A stretch of DNA of 64,000 bases from Candidatus Methanoperedens sp. (GCA_026552955.1 JAPMTS010000011.1:1-64000); one strand, 5' to 3'. Counted from the stretch's first letter, positions 1-9,123 are shown. Numbers and translations are program-made. The notes: generated by a model not told the origin, from the letters alone.

Positions 1-56
1 TTTTCAAGTGGAAGTACAAGATGGATGAAATGCCAGGAAAGATCGAATCATTGTAA
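1..56 (+). CDS. 3' end of an unidentified coding sequence
   Basis: An open frame from the window edge ends at TAA 54-56 and reads FKWKYKMDEMPGKIESL at its C-terminus. It is hydrophilic and too short to assign to a family. It could be a chance open frame, although the stop falls just before the convergent small gene, which is typical of real gene ends in this window. Confidence 0.4.
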   Translation, partial: FKWKYKMDEMPGKIESL

Positions 57-58
57 CG

Positions 59-274
59 TTAATTTGGAATCGTTATACTAGCAACTGAATAGCCACTGTC
101 ATAGTGACCGCCACTACATTCATCTGCACATACATATAGACCTCCCTGGGCTGCTGCTGCTGGATCAGCAATGACAACTAGTGCAACTACTGCAAGTATG
201 ATACCTGCCACGATAACCAGCTTTGTCCTATATTCTTTAGAGACAGCTATTTTTATCAATTGTTCTTTTATCAA
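59..274 (-). CDS. small exported or membrane-anchored Cys-containing protein
   Basis: About 71 residues. A basic N-terminal segment is followed by one hydrophobic stretch (VIVAGIILAVVALVVIA) ending in an Ala-rich AAAAQ site, so the product is probably exported. The mature part is only about 28 residues and carries a C-x3-C pair (CADEC) followed by Gly, His and Tyr. I chose TTG at 272-274 because AGGAGG lies 7-9 bases upstream; the GTG at 281-283 would sit inside that ribosome site. No family is recognised. The neighbour at 388-903 is on the same strand and also carries a C-x3-C right after its signal (CVDQC), so the two may be related in role. Confidence 0.6.
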   Translation of the reverse strand: MIKEQLIKIAVSKEYRTKLVIVAGIILAVVALVVIADPAAAAQGGLYVCADECSGGHYDSGYSVASITIPN

Positions 275-323
275 AGTTTTCACCTCCTCTTCATTTTATC
301 TTTAATCTTGACTATTCAAAGCT

Positions 324-356
324 GTGCGGTCTTACCCTCGAAAGGTTAAACCGCAC
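324..356. other. hairpin 1 of a tandem pair
   Basis: GTGCGGT at 324-330 pairs perfectly with ACCGCAC at 350-356, and an inner ACC/GGT can extend the fold. It lies between two minus-strand genes for small exported proteins, so it may be a transcript-processing or attenuation element. Confidence 0.6.
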
Positions 357-380
357 GTAAACTAGCCCTGAGTAGTTTAC
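357..380. other. hairpin 2 of a tandem pair
   Basis: GTAAACTA at 357-364 is exactly complementary to TAGTTTAC at 373-380, with an 8-base loop. It directly abuts the first hairpin without a gap and lies just downstream of the stop of the 388-903 gene. Confidence 0.6.
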
Positions 381-387
381 TATCTAT

Positions 388-903
388 CTATTTTATAACA
401 GATCGGGGTGGTGCCCAATTTCTACTTCTAATCTGTGTATTTATGTTTCCTTCAGCTTCAATCCTTGATATCCTGTTTTCAGCCCAATCTCCTAAAAGCT
501 CGTTAAACTTTTCCCATCCAGCATTCGGATTTCGATTTTCTTCTGCTATTTCTTTTGGTGTAGCTGCACGTATGGTTGGGCCATTGTAACAATCAATTCC
601 GCCGTTACTACAGGAAGGAATAGAAGGTAAAATTGGTAAATCTGGTACAGGTTCATAAACCTGGACATCGCTTTTAATTTCGTCTTCTTGTGGCGGGGCA
701 GTTACAATAATAGTCTCACTTGGATATGTTACTCCATCAATGATAGTTACTTCGCCGCTGGTAGGACCGCTGGTAGTACATTGATCTACACATTTTTTTT
801 CCGGATCCTCCGAATCCACTGCATTTACTGTCATAACTGCATTTCCAAATATTGCCATAATAAGCAGTCCAACAGCTACAGCTCTTACAACATTTAATTT
901 CAT
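388..903 (-). CDS. exported hypothetical protein
   Basis: 171 residues starting at ATG 901-903, with AGGAGG about 8 bases upstream. A signal peptide occupies roughly residues 1-28 (MKLNVVRAVAVGLLIMAIF... ending VNA). The mature part begins with a C-x3-C (CVDQC), then a Thr/Ser/Pro-rich acidic linker and a second Cys pair with nine residues between the cysteines (CSNGGIDC lies within this part). The C-terminal 50 residues are charged and probably helical. No family is recognised. It is transcribed away from the 1059 gene, from a shared AT-rich intergenic region. Confidence 0.7.
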   Translation of the reverse strand: MKLNVVRAVAVGLLIMAIFGNAVMTVNAVDSEDPEKKCVDQCTTSGPTSGEVTIIDGVTYPSETIIVTAPPQEDEIKSDVQVYEPVPDLPILPSIPSCSNGGIDCYNGPTIRAATPKEIAEENRNPNAGWEKFNELLGDWAENRISRIEAEGNINTQIRSRNWAPPRSVIK

Positions 904-1058
904 TTTAATATTCCTCCTTTAAACCTTGACGATAAATCGTCAACCTATTCTTTACATGCGCATTAATATAAGCATTATCGTGATGGCATACTTATGGTAT
1001 ACGTATGGATAACTTTATTAAGGCAGACCAGGTTTTCAGTCCGGGGATTAAATAAAAA

Positions 1059-1634
1059 ATGGAAAAGCACCGCATCAACACTACAATCTCTGCAAAACAT
1101 TGGGAAATATTAAAAAAACATGCAGAAAAATATGAGAGCCAGCAAAGAACCCTTGAGATTGCCCTTGAAAGTTTGGAAAATCACTTGAAACAAAGCCCTG
1201 CATTATCCCCAGAAATGCAAGTCTGGCTTAGTATATGTGAACTTAACAATACCTGCCTTCTTAACAAAGCTCTTTTTCTGGAGCTAATTAGAACCGCGGA
1301 TGCTGAGCGATTCAATGAGTTATTAACTACACTGAAATTGGCGGAGTACTTGGTTGTTATTTATCAGCAGAAGCCCCTTAAAGAATGCAGTTTAAAAGAA
1401 GTCATGGATGGAATAGTTATTACTGGTAAGGCGTTAAAGTTCTTCGATGAACTAAAATACACAGACGACGGAAATTACTATACATTGAAAGTACATCATA
1501 GTGTGGTAATCCGTGGACTTGAGGGCTCTAAATCATTTAAATTGTTCTTTGAAAGCGTATTTGAGACCTATGAGGTAAAAACGGAGAGCATGATATCTGA
1601 AAACAGCATTTTTATGAAGGTGTTTAAAAAATAG
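1059..1634 (+). CDS. ribbon-helix-helix-type regulator family of Methanosarcinales
   Basis: 191 residues. The N-terminus (HRINTTISAKHWEILKKHA) looks like a ribbon-helix-helix strand plus helix as in CopG/Arc-type DNA-binding proteins, followed by an amphipathic helix (residues 25-45). The remaining 140 residues form an alpha/beta domain ending in SENSIFMKVFKK. The whole resembles a conserved family I recall from Methanosarcina genomes, usually annotated as hypothetical. A regulatory role is inference from the N-terminus only. It is divergently oriented to the 388-903 gene and could regulate it. Confidence 0.65.
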   Translation: MEKHRINTTISAKHWEILKKHAEKYESQQRTLEIALESLENHLKQSPALSPEMQVWLSICELNNTCLLNKALFLELIRTADAERFNELLTTLKLAEYLVVIYQQKPLKECSLKEVMDGIVITGKALKFFDELKYTDDGNYYTLKVHHSVVIRGLEGSKSFKLFFESVFETYEVKTESMISENSIFMKVFKK

Positions 1635-2033
1635 ATGAATAATTAAGGTCTGAAAACATTCGCATAAAACAAGACATTCTAAATATAAAGTATTTACTAT
1701 TCATATATTATTAAATATTTAAACAATTTTCATAATCAAACCATTTGAAAATCCCCCCTTCCCCGGATCGCCATCATTATAAAATAATGCAGGAAGTAAA
1801 TGTCATATATTAAACCTTATATGCAGTTTTCACGATGTTGCTATCTGAAAACAAGATCCAGAGGCAATATTCTATACTTTCGCTCATACATCGTATAATT
1901 ATATGAGCGGTTATTCAGATGATTTGATATGAAACATTGACAGCAGCATGATGTCGAGGACAGGTACACAACAGGAAAACATAACCTGCTTATTTAATAT
2001 ACATGATGCCTTCTCCAATAGATAGGTGGGAAT
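1635..2033. other. AT-rich intergenic region with one hairpin
   Basis: No convincing coding frame. A perfect 8-bp inverted repeat, CGCTCATA at 1881-1888 and TATGAGCG at 1902-1909, is the only clear structure. It sits about 125 bases before the NosD-like gene and could be a regulatory site or an end-of-transcript structure. Confidence 0.5.
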
Positions 2034-4484
2034 ATGATCAAGAAAAAATGTTGTGGCGTGCTCAGGATCGCGGTGGGAATGATTATTTTGGGATTATTGC
2101 TTGCAGGCAGTGCAAATGCAGCGACGATTACGGTGAACGCAAGTGGCGGTGGGGATTATTCGAGGATACAGGATGCGATAAAAGCTTCAAGCAATGGAGA
2201 TACTATTTTAGTGCAAAGCGGCACTTATTTCGAAAATGTGAAGGTAAATAAAAAGCTAACCCTTCGCGGTATCGGGATGCCTGTTGTGGATGCAAGAGGA
2301 AGCGGAAGTGCAATATCACTTTCTGCAAATGGAATTACTCTTGAGGGATTTACAGCGACAGGGGGTGGCTCATATCCAAATGCAGGGATCAAGGTCACTT
2401 CCAGTAACAACACACTGATCGGTAACGATGTCAGGTCGAACCATGGGAACGGCATTTTTCTTTCCTATTCCAACAACAACAAGCTGAGAGGGAACAATGC
2501 ATCAAACAATCGAAAAGATTATGAGGACACCATCGAAGCCGGCATCTATCTGTACTCTTCCAGCAAAAACACGCTCAACGGCAACACAGTATCGAAAAAC
2601 GCTGGCGATGAGGGCGGCTACGGCATCTATCTGGAATCTTCCAGCAAAAACACGCTCAACGGCAACAATGCTTCGAACAACTACGAAGGCATCTCTCTGG
2701 AATCTTCCAGCAACAACACACTGACCAGCAACAATGCCAACTCGAACCATGGGAACGGCATTTTTCTTTCCTATTCCAGCAACAACACGCTCAACGGCAA
2801 CACTGCATCGAACAACGGCGACGATGGGGACAGCTACGGCATCTATCTGTACTATTCCAGCAACAACACGATGACCGGAAACAAAGCATCTAACAACTGG
2901 AAAGGTATCTCTCTGTCCTCTTCCAACAAAAACACGTTCAAAGGCAATATTGCATCAAACAATGTATACTCAGGCATCATTCTGTTATCTTCCAGCAACA
3001 ACACGCTCAGCGGAAACATGATGACTGGGAATCAAGAAAATTTCAATTTAGATGGTTATACTGATTCAGATTTTGATAATCATATCGATAAAAGTAATCT
3101 TGTAGATGAAAGACCTATTTATTATATAATAAAATATTCAGATACAACATATGACTCTTCGACTAACCCTGGAACCTTCTATTGTATTAGCTGTGTAAAT
3201 GTGACGATAAAGAATCTAAATTTGAATAAAAATGGTAAAGGAGTGTTTTTCTGGAATACTTCTCAATCAAGAATACAAAATGTAAGTGCCTCGAACAATG
3301 GCGCCGGCATCTCTCTGTCCTCTTCCAGCAAAAACACGCTCAACGGAAACACTGCATCCAAAAACGAATACGATGGCATCCTTTTGTCCTCTTCCAGCAA
3401 AAACACGCTCAGCGGAAACATGATGACTGGAAATCAAAGAAATTTCAATTTATATGGAGATACTGATTCCGATTTTTATAATCATATCGACACAAGCAAT
3501 CTTGTAGACGGTAAACCCATATATTATAAAATAAAAACTTCAGATACAACTTATGATTCTTCGAGTATTGCTGGAACCTTCTATTGTATTAGCTGTGTAA
3601 ATGTGACTATAAAAAATCTGAATTTAAAAGGAATATATTTCTGGAATACTTCTCAATCAAGAATACAAAATGTAAATGCATCAAACAACGAGGCTGGCAT
3701 TTATCTGAAATCCTCCAGCAACAACACATTGAACAGGAACAATGCATCGAATAACAACAATGAAGGCATCTCTCTGTGGGATTCCAGCAACAATATACTG
3801 ACCGGGAACAATGTATCAAACAACCATGATGGTGGCATCTCTCTGTGGCATTCCAGCAACAATATACTGACCGGGAACAATGTATCAAACAACCATGATG
3901 GCGGCGGTGACTACAACAGCGGCGGCATCTATCTATCTTTCAGTAACAACAATAAGATATACAACAACATTTTTAACAACACTAATAATGTTAAATTCTG
4001 GTGGTCGATGCCAAAGAACAAATGGAACACAACCAGGCAGTCGGGCACCAACATCATCGGAGGACCTTATATCGGAGGCAACTTCTGGGCAAATCCAGAT
4101 GGAACAGGATTTAGCCAGACCTGCCCGGATGTGAATGGTGATGGAATATGTGAAAAAAGTTATATTCTAGATGCAAAAAATATCGATTATTTACCACTTG
4201 CGATAGATAAGATATCTCCAAAGAGCGTAAGCAACCTGAAGAATGTAAGTTATGCATCTTCGTATATCAACTGGACATGGAAAGACCCGAAGGATATTGA
4301 TTTTAAAAAAGTAATGGTGTTCATTGATGGTAAGTTGAAGAAGAATGTGTCAAAAGGAAAGAGGTTTTATAATGCCACCAATTTCACTGCGAATACAAGG
4401 CATACAATATCCACATGGACCGTGGACTGGAACGGAAACATCAATAAAACCTGGAAGAACAGTTCAGTATGGACGGCGAAATGA
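2034..4484 (+). CDS. exported NosD-like parallel beta-helix surface protein
   Basis: 816 residues. A signal peptide of about 29 residues ends in SANA. From residue 30 to about 650 the protein is a right-handed parallel beta-helix built of roughly 22-23-residue rungs with the consensus GI.L..SS.NTL.GN..SNN, the PbH1/NosD (CASH/pectin-lyase-fold) pattern. Two copies of a ~120-residue insert interrupt it (around residues 325-440 and 460-560), each with SGNMMTGNQ, NHID.SNLVD and TFYCISCVNVTIKN. The C-terminal 85 residues form an Ig/fibronectin-like module rich in NxS/T sequons (YINWTWKDP, DWNGN), as in Methanosarcina surface proteins. Probably extracellular, binding or modifying polysaccharide; no enzymatic residues can be assigned. 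A second methionine frame at 2003 is a shadow. Confidence 0.85.
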   Translation: MIKKKCCGVLRIAVGMIILGLLLAGSANAATITVNASGGGDYSRIQDAIKASSNGDTILVQSGTYFENVKVNKKLTLRGIGMPVVDARGSGSAISLSANGITLEGFTATGGGSYPNAGIKVTSSNNTLIGNDVRSNHGNGIFLSYSNNNKLRGNNASNNRKDYEDTIEAGIYLYSSSKNTLNGNTVSKNAGDEGGYGIYLESSSKNTLNGNNASNNYEGISLESSSNNTLTSNNANSNHGNGIFLSYSSNNTLNGNTASNNGDDGDSYGIYLYYSSNNTMTGNKASNNWKGISLSSSNKNTFKGNIASNNVYSGIILLSSSNNTLSGNMMTGNQENFNLDGYTDSDFDNHIDKSNLVDERPIYYIIKYSDTTYDSSTNPGTFYCISCVNVTIKNLNLNKNGKGVFFWNTSQSRIQNVSASNNGAGISLSSSSKNTLNGNTASKNEYDGILLSSSSKNTLSGNMMTGNQRNFNLYGDTDSDFYNHIDTSNLVDGKPIYYKIKTSDTTYDSSSIAGTFYCISCVNVTIKNLNLKGIYFWNTSQSRIQNVNASNNEAGIYLKSSSNNTLNRNNASNNNNEGISLWDSSNNILTGNNVSNNHDGGISLWHSSNNILTGNNVSNNHDGGGDYNSGGIYLSFSNNNKIYNNIFNNTNNVKFWWSMPKNKWNTTRQSGTNIIGGPYIGGNFWANPDGTGFSQTCPDVNGDGICEKSYILDAKNIDYLPLAIDKISPKSVSNLKNVSYASSYINWTWKDPKDIDFKKVMVFIDGKLKKNVSKGKRFYNATNFTANTRHTISTWTVDWNGNINKTWKNSSVWTAK
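3765..3902 (+). repeat. exact-length tandem duplication of a 69-bp beta-helix rung
   Basis: Bases 3765-3833 and 3834-3902 encode GISLWDSSNNILTGNNVS.. and GISLWHSSNNILTGNNVS.. with only isolated base differences. The near-identity at DNA level indicates a recent in-frame duplication within the NosD-like gene. Confidence 0.85.
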
Positions 4485-4695
4485 GCATAAACTGCATAAA
4501 ATCCCGAATTATACGACATGACTGGCATATAAGGCTAAATTATACGTCAGTTTAAAGTATTGTATTTATCATCTTTGTGTATTCAGAATGGGAGCAGAGA
4601 AAACAGAAGCAGTCGTCTGCTCAATCCTCCATAAGTCCAGGCCTGAAAATTCCTGATTAACAAGGTTTATGTAATATATCGAACACAGGGGTTTT

Positions 4696-5757
4696 ATGGT
4701 ACTGAGCATTGAAATATTAAATGCACTTGGAATAATTTTTGCTTCCTTCCTACTCGCATATATTTTGTTCATTGTTTTAAAGTGGTATGCTTCAAAGATA
4801 ACAAACCTGACAAAAACAACACTTGATGATGAAATACTAGCTGTGATTGAAAAATCCGTGCCAATCGGCATAATTCTGGTCGGATTCTACTTTGGTTTGG
4901 TATCTATGTCCTTCTTTGCTCAATATTCATCTTATTTGGAACCCATCTTTACAATCATAATAGTTCTTCTTTCAGCATACATAGTTGTCAAAATTGTAAA
5001 TACGGTCATAAAATGGTACAGCCAGCATATTCCTCTCAAAAATAAAATCGCGCTGGAACATTTTTTCCCAATTTTCAGAAATGTTATTAACCTTTTTATT
5101 TATATTGTTGCATTTATAATGATAGCGGATAAGCTGAATCTTGAAATATCTCCTCTTATAGCCACACTTGGTGTAGGAGGTATCACTGTTGCGCTGGCAC
5201 TTCAAGAATCGCTGACAAATTTTTTTGCGGGATTTTATATTTCAGTGGATAGACCTATAAAAGTTGGAGAGTTTGTGAAATTGGAGACTGGAGAGGAGGG
5301 ACATATAGAAGGAATAGGATGGAGAAGCTCAAAAATGCGGCTGCCGTCAAATAATATTATAGTGATACCTAATTCCAGGCTCGCTCAAAGCATTATAATA
5401 AATTATGACCGCCCCACAAGGGATATGGAACTTGTCATGGCCGTCGGCGTGAGTTATGATAGTGATCTTGAAAAAGTGGAAAGAGTTACAATTGAAGTTG
5501 CCAAAGATGTGCTTGCAAATACTATTGGGGGAGTAAAAGATTTTCAACCAATTATAAGATATAAAGAATTTGGTGACTCAAATATAATATTCTCGGTAAT
5601 CCTGCGGGTGAAAACTGCTATTGATAAGCCTCTTGTTACCCATGAACTCATAAAAGCCTTGAAGAAGAGATATGATGAGGAGGGAATCGAGATCTCCTGT
5701 CCTTTAAGGAAAATACATGTAAAGAATATACAAGATGTTCCTATATTAGTCCCATAG
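4696..5757 (+). CDS. MscS-family small-conductance mechanosensitive channel
   Basis: 353 residues. Four hydrophobic segments (about 5-27, 50-75, 82-102, 128-150) precede the conserved MscS pore helix and beta domain (residues 155-250), which include GVGGITVALALQESLTNFFAG, DRPIKVGEF and the NSRLAQS stretch. The C-terminal alpha/beta domain follows to residue 345. The protein releases solutes on osmotic downshift and lies in the cytoplasmic membrane. ATG 4696 is the first start after the intergenic gap. It stands alone, followed by a hairpin at 5764-5785. Confidence 0.9.
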   Translation: MVLSIEILNALGIIFASFLLAYILFIVLKWYASKITNLTKTTLDDEILAVIEKSVPIGIILVGFYFGLVSMSFFAQYSSYLEPIFTIIIVLLSAYIVVKIVNTVIKWYSQHIPLKNKIALEHFFPIFRNVINLFIYIVAFIMIADKLNLEISPLIATLGVGGITVALALQESLTNFFAGFYISVDRPIKVGEFVKLETGEEGHIEGIGWRSSKMRLPSNNIIVIPNSRLAQSIIINYDRPTRDMELVMAVGVSYDSDLEKVERVTIEVAKDVLANTIGGVKDFQPIIRYKEFGDSNIIFSVILRVKTAIDKPLVTHELIKALKKRYDEEGIEISCPLRKIHVKNIQDVPILVP

Positions 5758-5763
5758 TGGGTG

Positions 5764-5785
5764 TTTTGGGGGAACGCACCCAAAA
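5764..5785. terminator. hairpin after mscS
   Basis: TTTTGGG at 5764-5770 pairs with CCCAAAA at 5779-5785, seven bases after the mscS stop. There is no long T tract, so a terminator role is only probable. Confidence 0.45.
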
Positions 5786-5966
5786 GTGAGCTATGATCTG
5801 TGTAGTTCATAGATGACAATGAAAAACTAATACTGGTTAAATTGCTTTTTATCTGATGGCACCTGGGACATGAATGTTTGTACTACCCCATAAAGGTGAA
5901 TAGTTACAAAATTTTTTGCGTGAAATAGATAATATTGAAGGTCGATATCGTAAAGATAAGATATTT

Positions 5967-6188
5967 ATGAATGCGTTGAAATTGGGTTTATTGCTAATAT
6001 TTTTTGGACTTGTTACTATTTTCTTAGGAACATTCCTGTCAGCCCATCAAACAGATTTTGCCGGCCTTATAATGATAGGTCCCATTCCAATAGTATTTGG
6101 CACATCCCCGTTAATTACTATAGCTTCTATGGTTATTGGTCTTTTATTGATGATTGCTTTTTTTATTTCCGGGAGAAAATATGTTTGA
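5967..6188 (+). CDS. DUF131 (TIGR00304-type) membrane protein
   Basis: 73 residues with two hydrophobic helices and the signature IMIGPIPIVFG typical of the archaeal DUF131 family. An upstream TTG at 5916 could add 17 charged residues, but ATG 5967 matches the family's usual start. It overlaps the following DUF131 gene by 8 bases, so the two are translationally coupled. Function unknown. Confidence 0.7.
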   Translation: MNALKLGLLLIFFGLVTIFLGTFLSAHQTDFAGLIMIGPIPIVFGTSPLITIASMVIGLLLMIAFFISGRKYV

Positions 6189-6474
6189 ATGGAATTTCCT
6201 GATAACAATAGGCTTTATATCAGTTATCATTGGAACATTCATCGTGGTCTTCTGGACAATTGCTCAATCTCTTCAAAAGTGTGTGCCAGGGGAAGGAGAG
6301 ACATTTTCACCGGGCTCAAAAAGAGAATTAAAAGAAAGCATCAGGGGTGGCGCTGTGGTGATGATAGGCCCCATACCCATAGTTTTTGGATCTGATAAAA
6401 AATATGCGATGATCGCCATGATTCTTGCGATTGCCCTTATGCTGCTTTCAATAATATTTGTGATATTACTTTGA
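6181..6474 (+). CDS. DUF131 (TIGR00304-type) membrane protein, second copy
   Basis: 97 residues from ATG 6181. Hydrophobic segments lie at about 5-28 and 75-95; between them is a basic loop and the family motif GGAVVMIGPIPIVFGSDKK. It is a divergent paralogue of the preceding gene. The pairing of two DUF131 proteins suggests a heteromeric membrane complex, which is inference. The longer TTG start at 6154 lies well inside the upstream gene and is less likely. Confidence 0.75.
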   Translation: MFEWNFLITIGFISVIIGTFIVVFWTIAQSLQKCVPGEGETFSPGSKRELKESIRGGAVVMIGPIPIVFGSDKKYAMIAMILAIALMLLSIIFVILL

Positions 6475-6666
6475 TTATTTGAAGAACTGCGAAAACCGAA
6501 GCATTAACACGTTCATGATTCAGGACTTACTCAAATGTCGCTTTCATGCAAGACTGGAAACAGATACAGGCGATTGGTTGGACACAACAGTCAAAAAACA
6601 CTGCCCCTGGTGACAGCTTGCGTAGTAACAGGCCCAATAGTGGTCAACCTCATTTTTCAGCTATTT

Positions 6667-7737
6667 TTACTTTGTCAGTATATAGTAATTATTAAAGATA
6701 TCGTGAGGAAGTTTCTTGACCTCGACTTTTGTAAATCCTGCTTGATGTAACATTTCTCGTGCTCTTTCTTCACCCCACATCGCACCGAGTCCCTTTCCAT
6801 TCAAGGCAAGTGAAACCGTCATACAGTGCATACAGGAAACCGCGTACATAAACGGTCCAATAGGATGATCCATATTATTCTGCAAATGGCTGGATGCAGC
6901 AATATCCTGCATGAGGTAAATTCCATTATGCTTCAGCGCATGAGCAATTCCCGCCAGGACTTTTTCAGGATTGACCTGGTCGTGGATAGCGTCAAAGGTT
7001 GTGATAAAATCATACATCTCCTTTAGGTCCATCTTGGCGGCATCCTTTACTTCAAATCGGATATTAGTCAATCCATATTGAGCAGCTTCAGCTTTGGCGG
7101 AGTTAACTGCTTCCTTCGAAAAATCATATCCTGTAAACCTACTATTGGGAAATGTCTTTGCCATGAGATTGATGGCTCTGCCGCTGCCGCACCCTACATC
7201 CAGAACATCGATGCCTCTTTGCAGGCGTTCTTTTAGACCGGGTACCAGGGGAAGAATATGATCAAAAAGCGGCGCAACAATTGTCTGCCCGCTATCTTCA
7301 GCCATTATATGGTGAAATCGTTTGAACTCAGAGTATGGCACACCACCTCCATTCTGGAAGCATTCAATAATCCGATCTTCGACAGTTCCAATCATAGAAA
7401 TGTATTGCGCGAAAACTGACATGTTATTTGGTGCTGCATCACGTGTCATCCATGAAGCATGTTCCGGAGGAAGAGAGTATAACGCTCCTTCCGGATTATA
7501 TTCAATGATCCTGCCAACTACCAATGCGCCCAGCCATTCGCGAACATATCGTTCATTCAGTTTTGAAGCAAGAGCTATTTGTTCACTCGTGGAGGGGGGT
7601 AATTTACTCATTACATCGAATAATCCGGTTCTGTGACCAATAGAAGTCATTACTGCCAGCGCTCCACTGTTGAAAATTGTGATTAGTTTTTCGGCAAAAG
7701 CTTCAGATTTTGCTGCATCGAATGGTGTTTTTTCCAT
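6667..7737 (-). CDS. class I SAM-dependent methyltransferase with N-terminal winged helix
   Basis: 356 residues. Residues 25-90 form a winged-helix dimerisation-type domain (TSIGHRTGLFDVMSKLPPST), and residues 165-300 a Rossmann methyltransferase core with motif I VLDVGCGSGRA and the acidic strand-2 residue in FTGYDFS. The architecture matches the Rv2258c-like small-molecule methyltransferases. I chose ATG 7735-7737 because GGAGGAGG at 7742-7749 lies just upstream; the longer TTG start at 7770 would place that site inside the gene. Substrate unknown. Convergent with the DUF131 pair; it stands alone. Confidence 0.8.
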   Translation of the reverse strand: MEKTPFDAAKSEAFAEKLITIFNSGALAVMTSIGHRTGLFDVMSKLPPSTSEQIALASKLNERYVREWLGALVVGRIIEYNPEGALYSLPPEHASWMTRDAAPNNMSVFAQYISMIGTVEDRIIECFQNGGGVPYSEFKRFHHIMAEDSGQTIVAPLFDHILPLVPGLKERLQRGIDVLDVGCGSGRAINLMAKTFPNSRFTGYDFSKEAVNSAKAEAAQYGLTNIRFEVKDAAKMDLKEMYDFITTFDAIHDQVNPEKVLAGIAHALKHNGIYLMQDIAASSHLQNNMDHPIGPFMYAVSCMHCMTVSLALNGKGLGAMWGEERAREMLHQAGFTKVEVKKLPHDIFNNYYILTK

Positions 7738-8337
7738 GTTTTCCTCCTCCATGATGTTGTTGTTCAACAATTATGGATTTCATCTCAATCAGGATAAATA
7801 GTTTTTCCCAAATCATAGGGCTATTTTATCGCATGGGGGCATGATAACGAGCGTGTATTGCAATTCACTATACTCTGGACTTGAGGCATCTGGATGATCT
7901 TGGCGGTCTCCTGCAGGATACTACAATTTTTTGCTGTAAAATTGTACTATGGTAAAAAAGACAGAATTTTACAGGCTTCTTAAACCCTCAGAAGTATAAC
8001 TACCTGTCCAATATGAAGGGCGCAGTCCATAGAATGCAGACCTAATTTATGGTTGCGGAAAAGAAAGCTTAATTCTCCAGTTGAACTGATATGTGCATAC
8101 TAGTTCAAGTGCACCTTCTGGATATCTTCGTATTCCGTTTATTCCAGGAAATCTAGGTCATGACCATCCGTAATGTTCTTTTTTCAGGTGGAGAGATGTG
8201 ATTAAGATGCAAAAGAGCTTACAAAAAGCATGTGAGCGCTATCACGATAATGCAGGCAGGTCCCGGAAATTATCTGCGGAGAATACGATGCATGGAATAA
8301 CATAAATATGTGTGTGCATATTGAAACTATGCATACC
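7738..8337. other. 600-base region without a supportable gene
   Basis: All frames are short and broken. Fragments such as FIPGNLGHDHP near 8140-8170 look protein-like but cannot be extended. Together with the pseudogenes that follow, this looks like degraded accessory DNA. Confidence 0.5.
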
Positions 8338-8542
8338 ATGACACTATCTGTTCCCGATGACCTCCAAACAACATAATGAAATAAAATGGAGTGTCATTGT
8401 GAGAAATGCAATGTGGGAATATGCCAGAAAGATTCAGTTCGTTGATAGCATACTGGAAAAAAGCACATTAACAGAAAAAGAAGCCGATGATATCGGTAAA
8501 CTTATAAAAAAGTCTATACGAGAACAACATGATCTTAAGTGA
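8338..8542 (+). pseudogene. frameshifted VapB-type antitoxin
   Basis: From ATG 8338 the frame reads MTLSVPDDLQTT and stops at 8374. One base out of register, 8357-8542 encodes the rest of a typical archaeal VapB: IKWSVIVRNAMWEYARKI followed by the SILEKSTLTEKEADDIGKLIKKSI tail with its conserved spacing. MTLSVPDDL plus EIKWSVIVRNA is the normal N-terminal arrangement of this family, so a small indel near 8360-8375 split the gene. A PIN-toxin fragment follows 9 bases later, confirming the module. Confidence 0.7.
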
Positions 8543-8551
8543 GTCAGAAAA

Positions 8552-8653
8552 ATGAGACTTGTGATAGACACCAATATTATAATTTCTTCCTTAATATCGA
8601 ACTCCACACGCCGCTATATTCTGATGATTTCAAATATTGAATTTATATTTTGA
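8552..8653 (+). pseudogene. truncated PIN-domain (VapC-like) toxin
   Basis: ATG 8552 opens a 33-residue frame, MRLVIDTNIIISSLIS..., which is the first strand and helix of a PIN ribonuclease, with the first catalytic Asp in VIDTN. It stops at 8651 after NIEFIF, where intact homologues run to about 130 residues. The remaining acidic residues are missing, so no nuclease can be made. It is paired with the frameshifted antitoxin just upstream. Confidence 0.65.
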
Positions 8654-8688
8654 ATCTTAAGGATACGGTGACTATTGTCGCAAATGGT

Positions 8689-9123
8689 CTAGGGATAGTC
8701 CTTTTCCATAAGAGCCCTGATAATTTTCAGGAATATATTTGTCCAGGAGATGGTACACCAGACTTGATTCTTGAATAAAAATGCCATGATCAAGCCGATG
8801 ATGATTGACATAGTAATCGCCAGGATAGCTCTTGCTGCGCCAAGATCAAATCCTAAAACCCTTGCCGTATATATAATTGCTAATATATTGATTGCGGGTC
8901 CGGAATATAAAAACGTTGCTGCAGGGCCTATACCTGCTCCCCGTTTATATATCCCGGCGAAAAGTGGCAAAATAGTGCAGCTACAGACCGCAAGCAAGGT
9001 CCCGGAAATTGATGCGATGCTGTATGAAACGATTTTCTTAGTATTGCTGCTGAAGTACCTTATCACCGACTGCTTGGAAACAAACACGGCAACTGCCTCT
9101 GCAATAAAGAACGCAGGGATAAG
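8689..9123 (-). pseudogene. DUF318/ArsP-type permease fragment
   Basis: The frame encodes LIPAFFIAEAVAVFVSKQSVI, then the family's hallmark CSCTILPLFAGIYKRGAGIGPA and LYSGPAINILAI. This is the N-terminal half of the DUF318 (YraQ/ArsP) permeases, which normally have about 300 residues and eight membrane helices. Here the first residues are lost at about 9123, where a different reading frame takes over, and the protein ends after about 145 residues. The only candidate start inside is a GTG. I regard it as a broken gene. Confidence 0.65.

Noticed and set aside
2490-3900. CRISPR-like spacing of repeated sequence
   Set aside because: The periodic repeats keep frame, vary at codon positions and encode beta-helix rungs, so they are protein repeats.
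6535-6750. 71-residue plus-strand frame
   Set aside because: Half overlaps the methyltransferase 3' end antisense and the rest has no motif or ribosome site.
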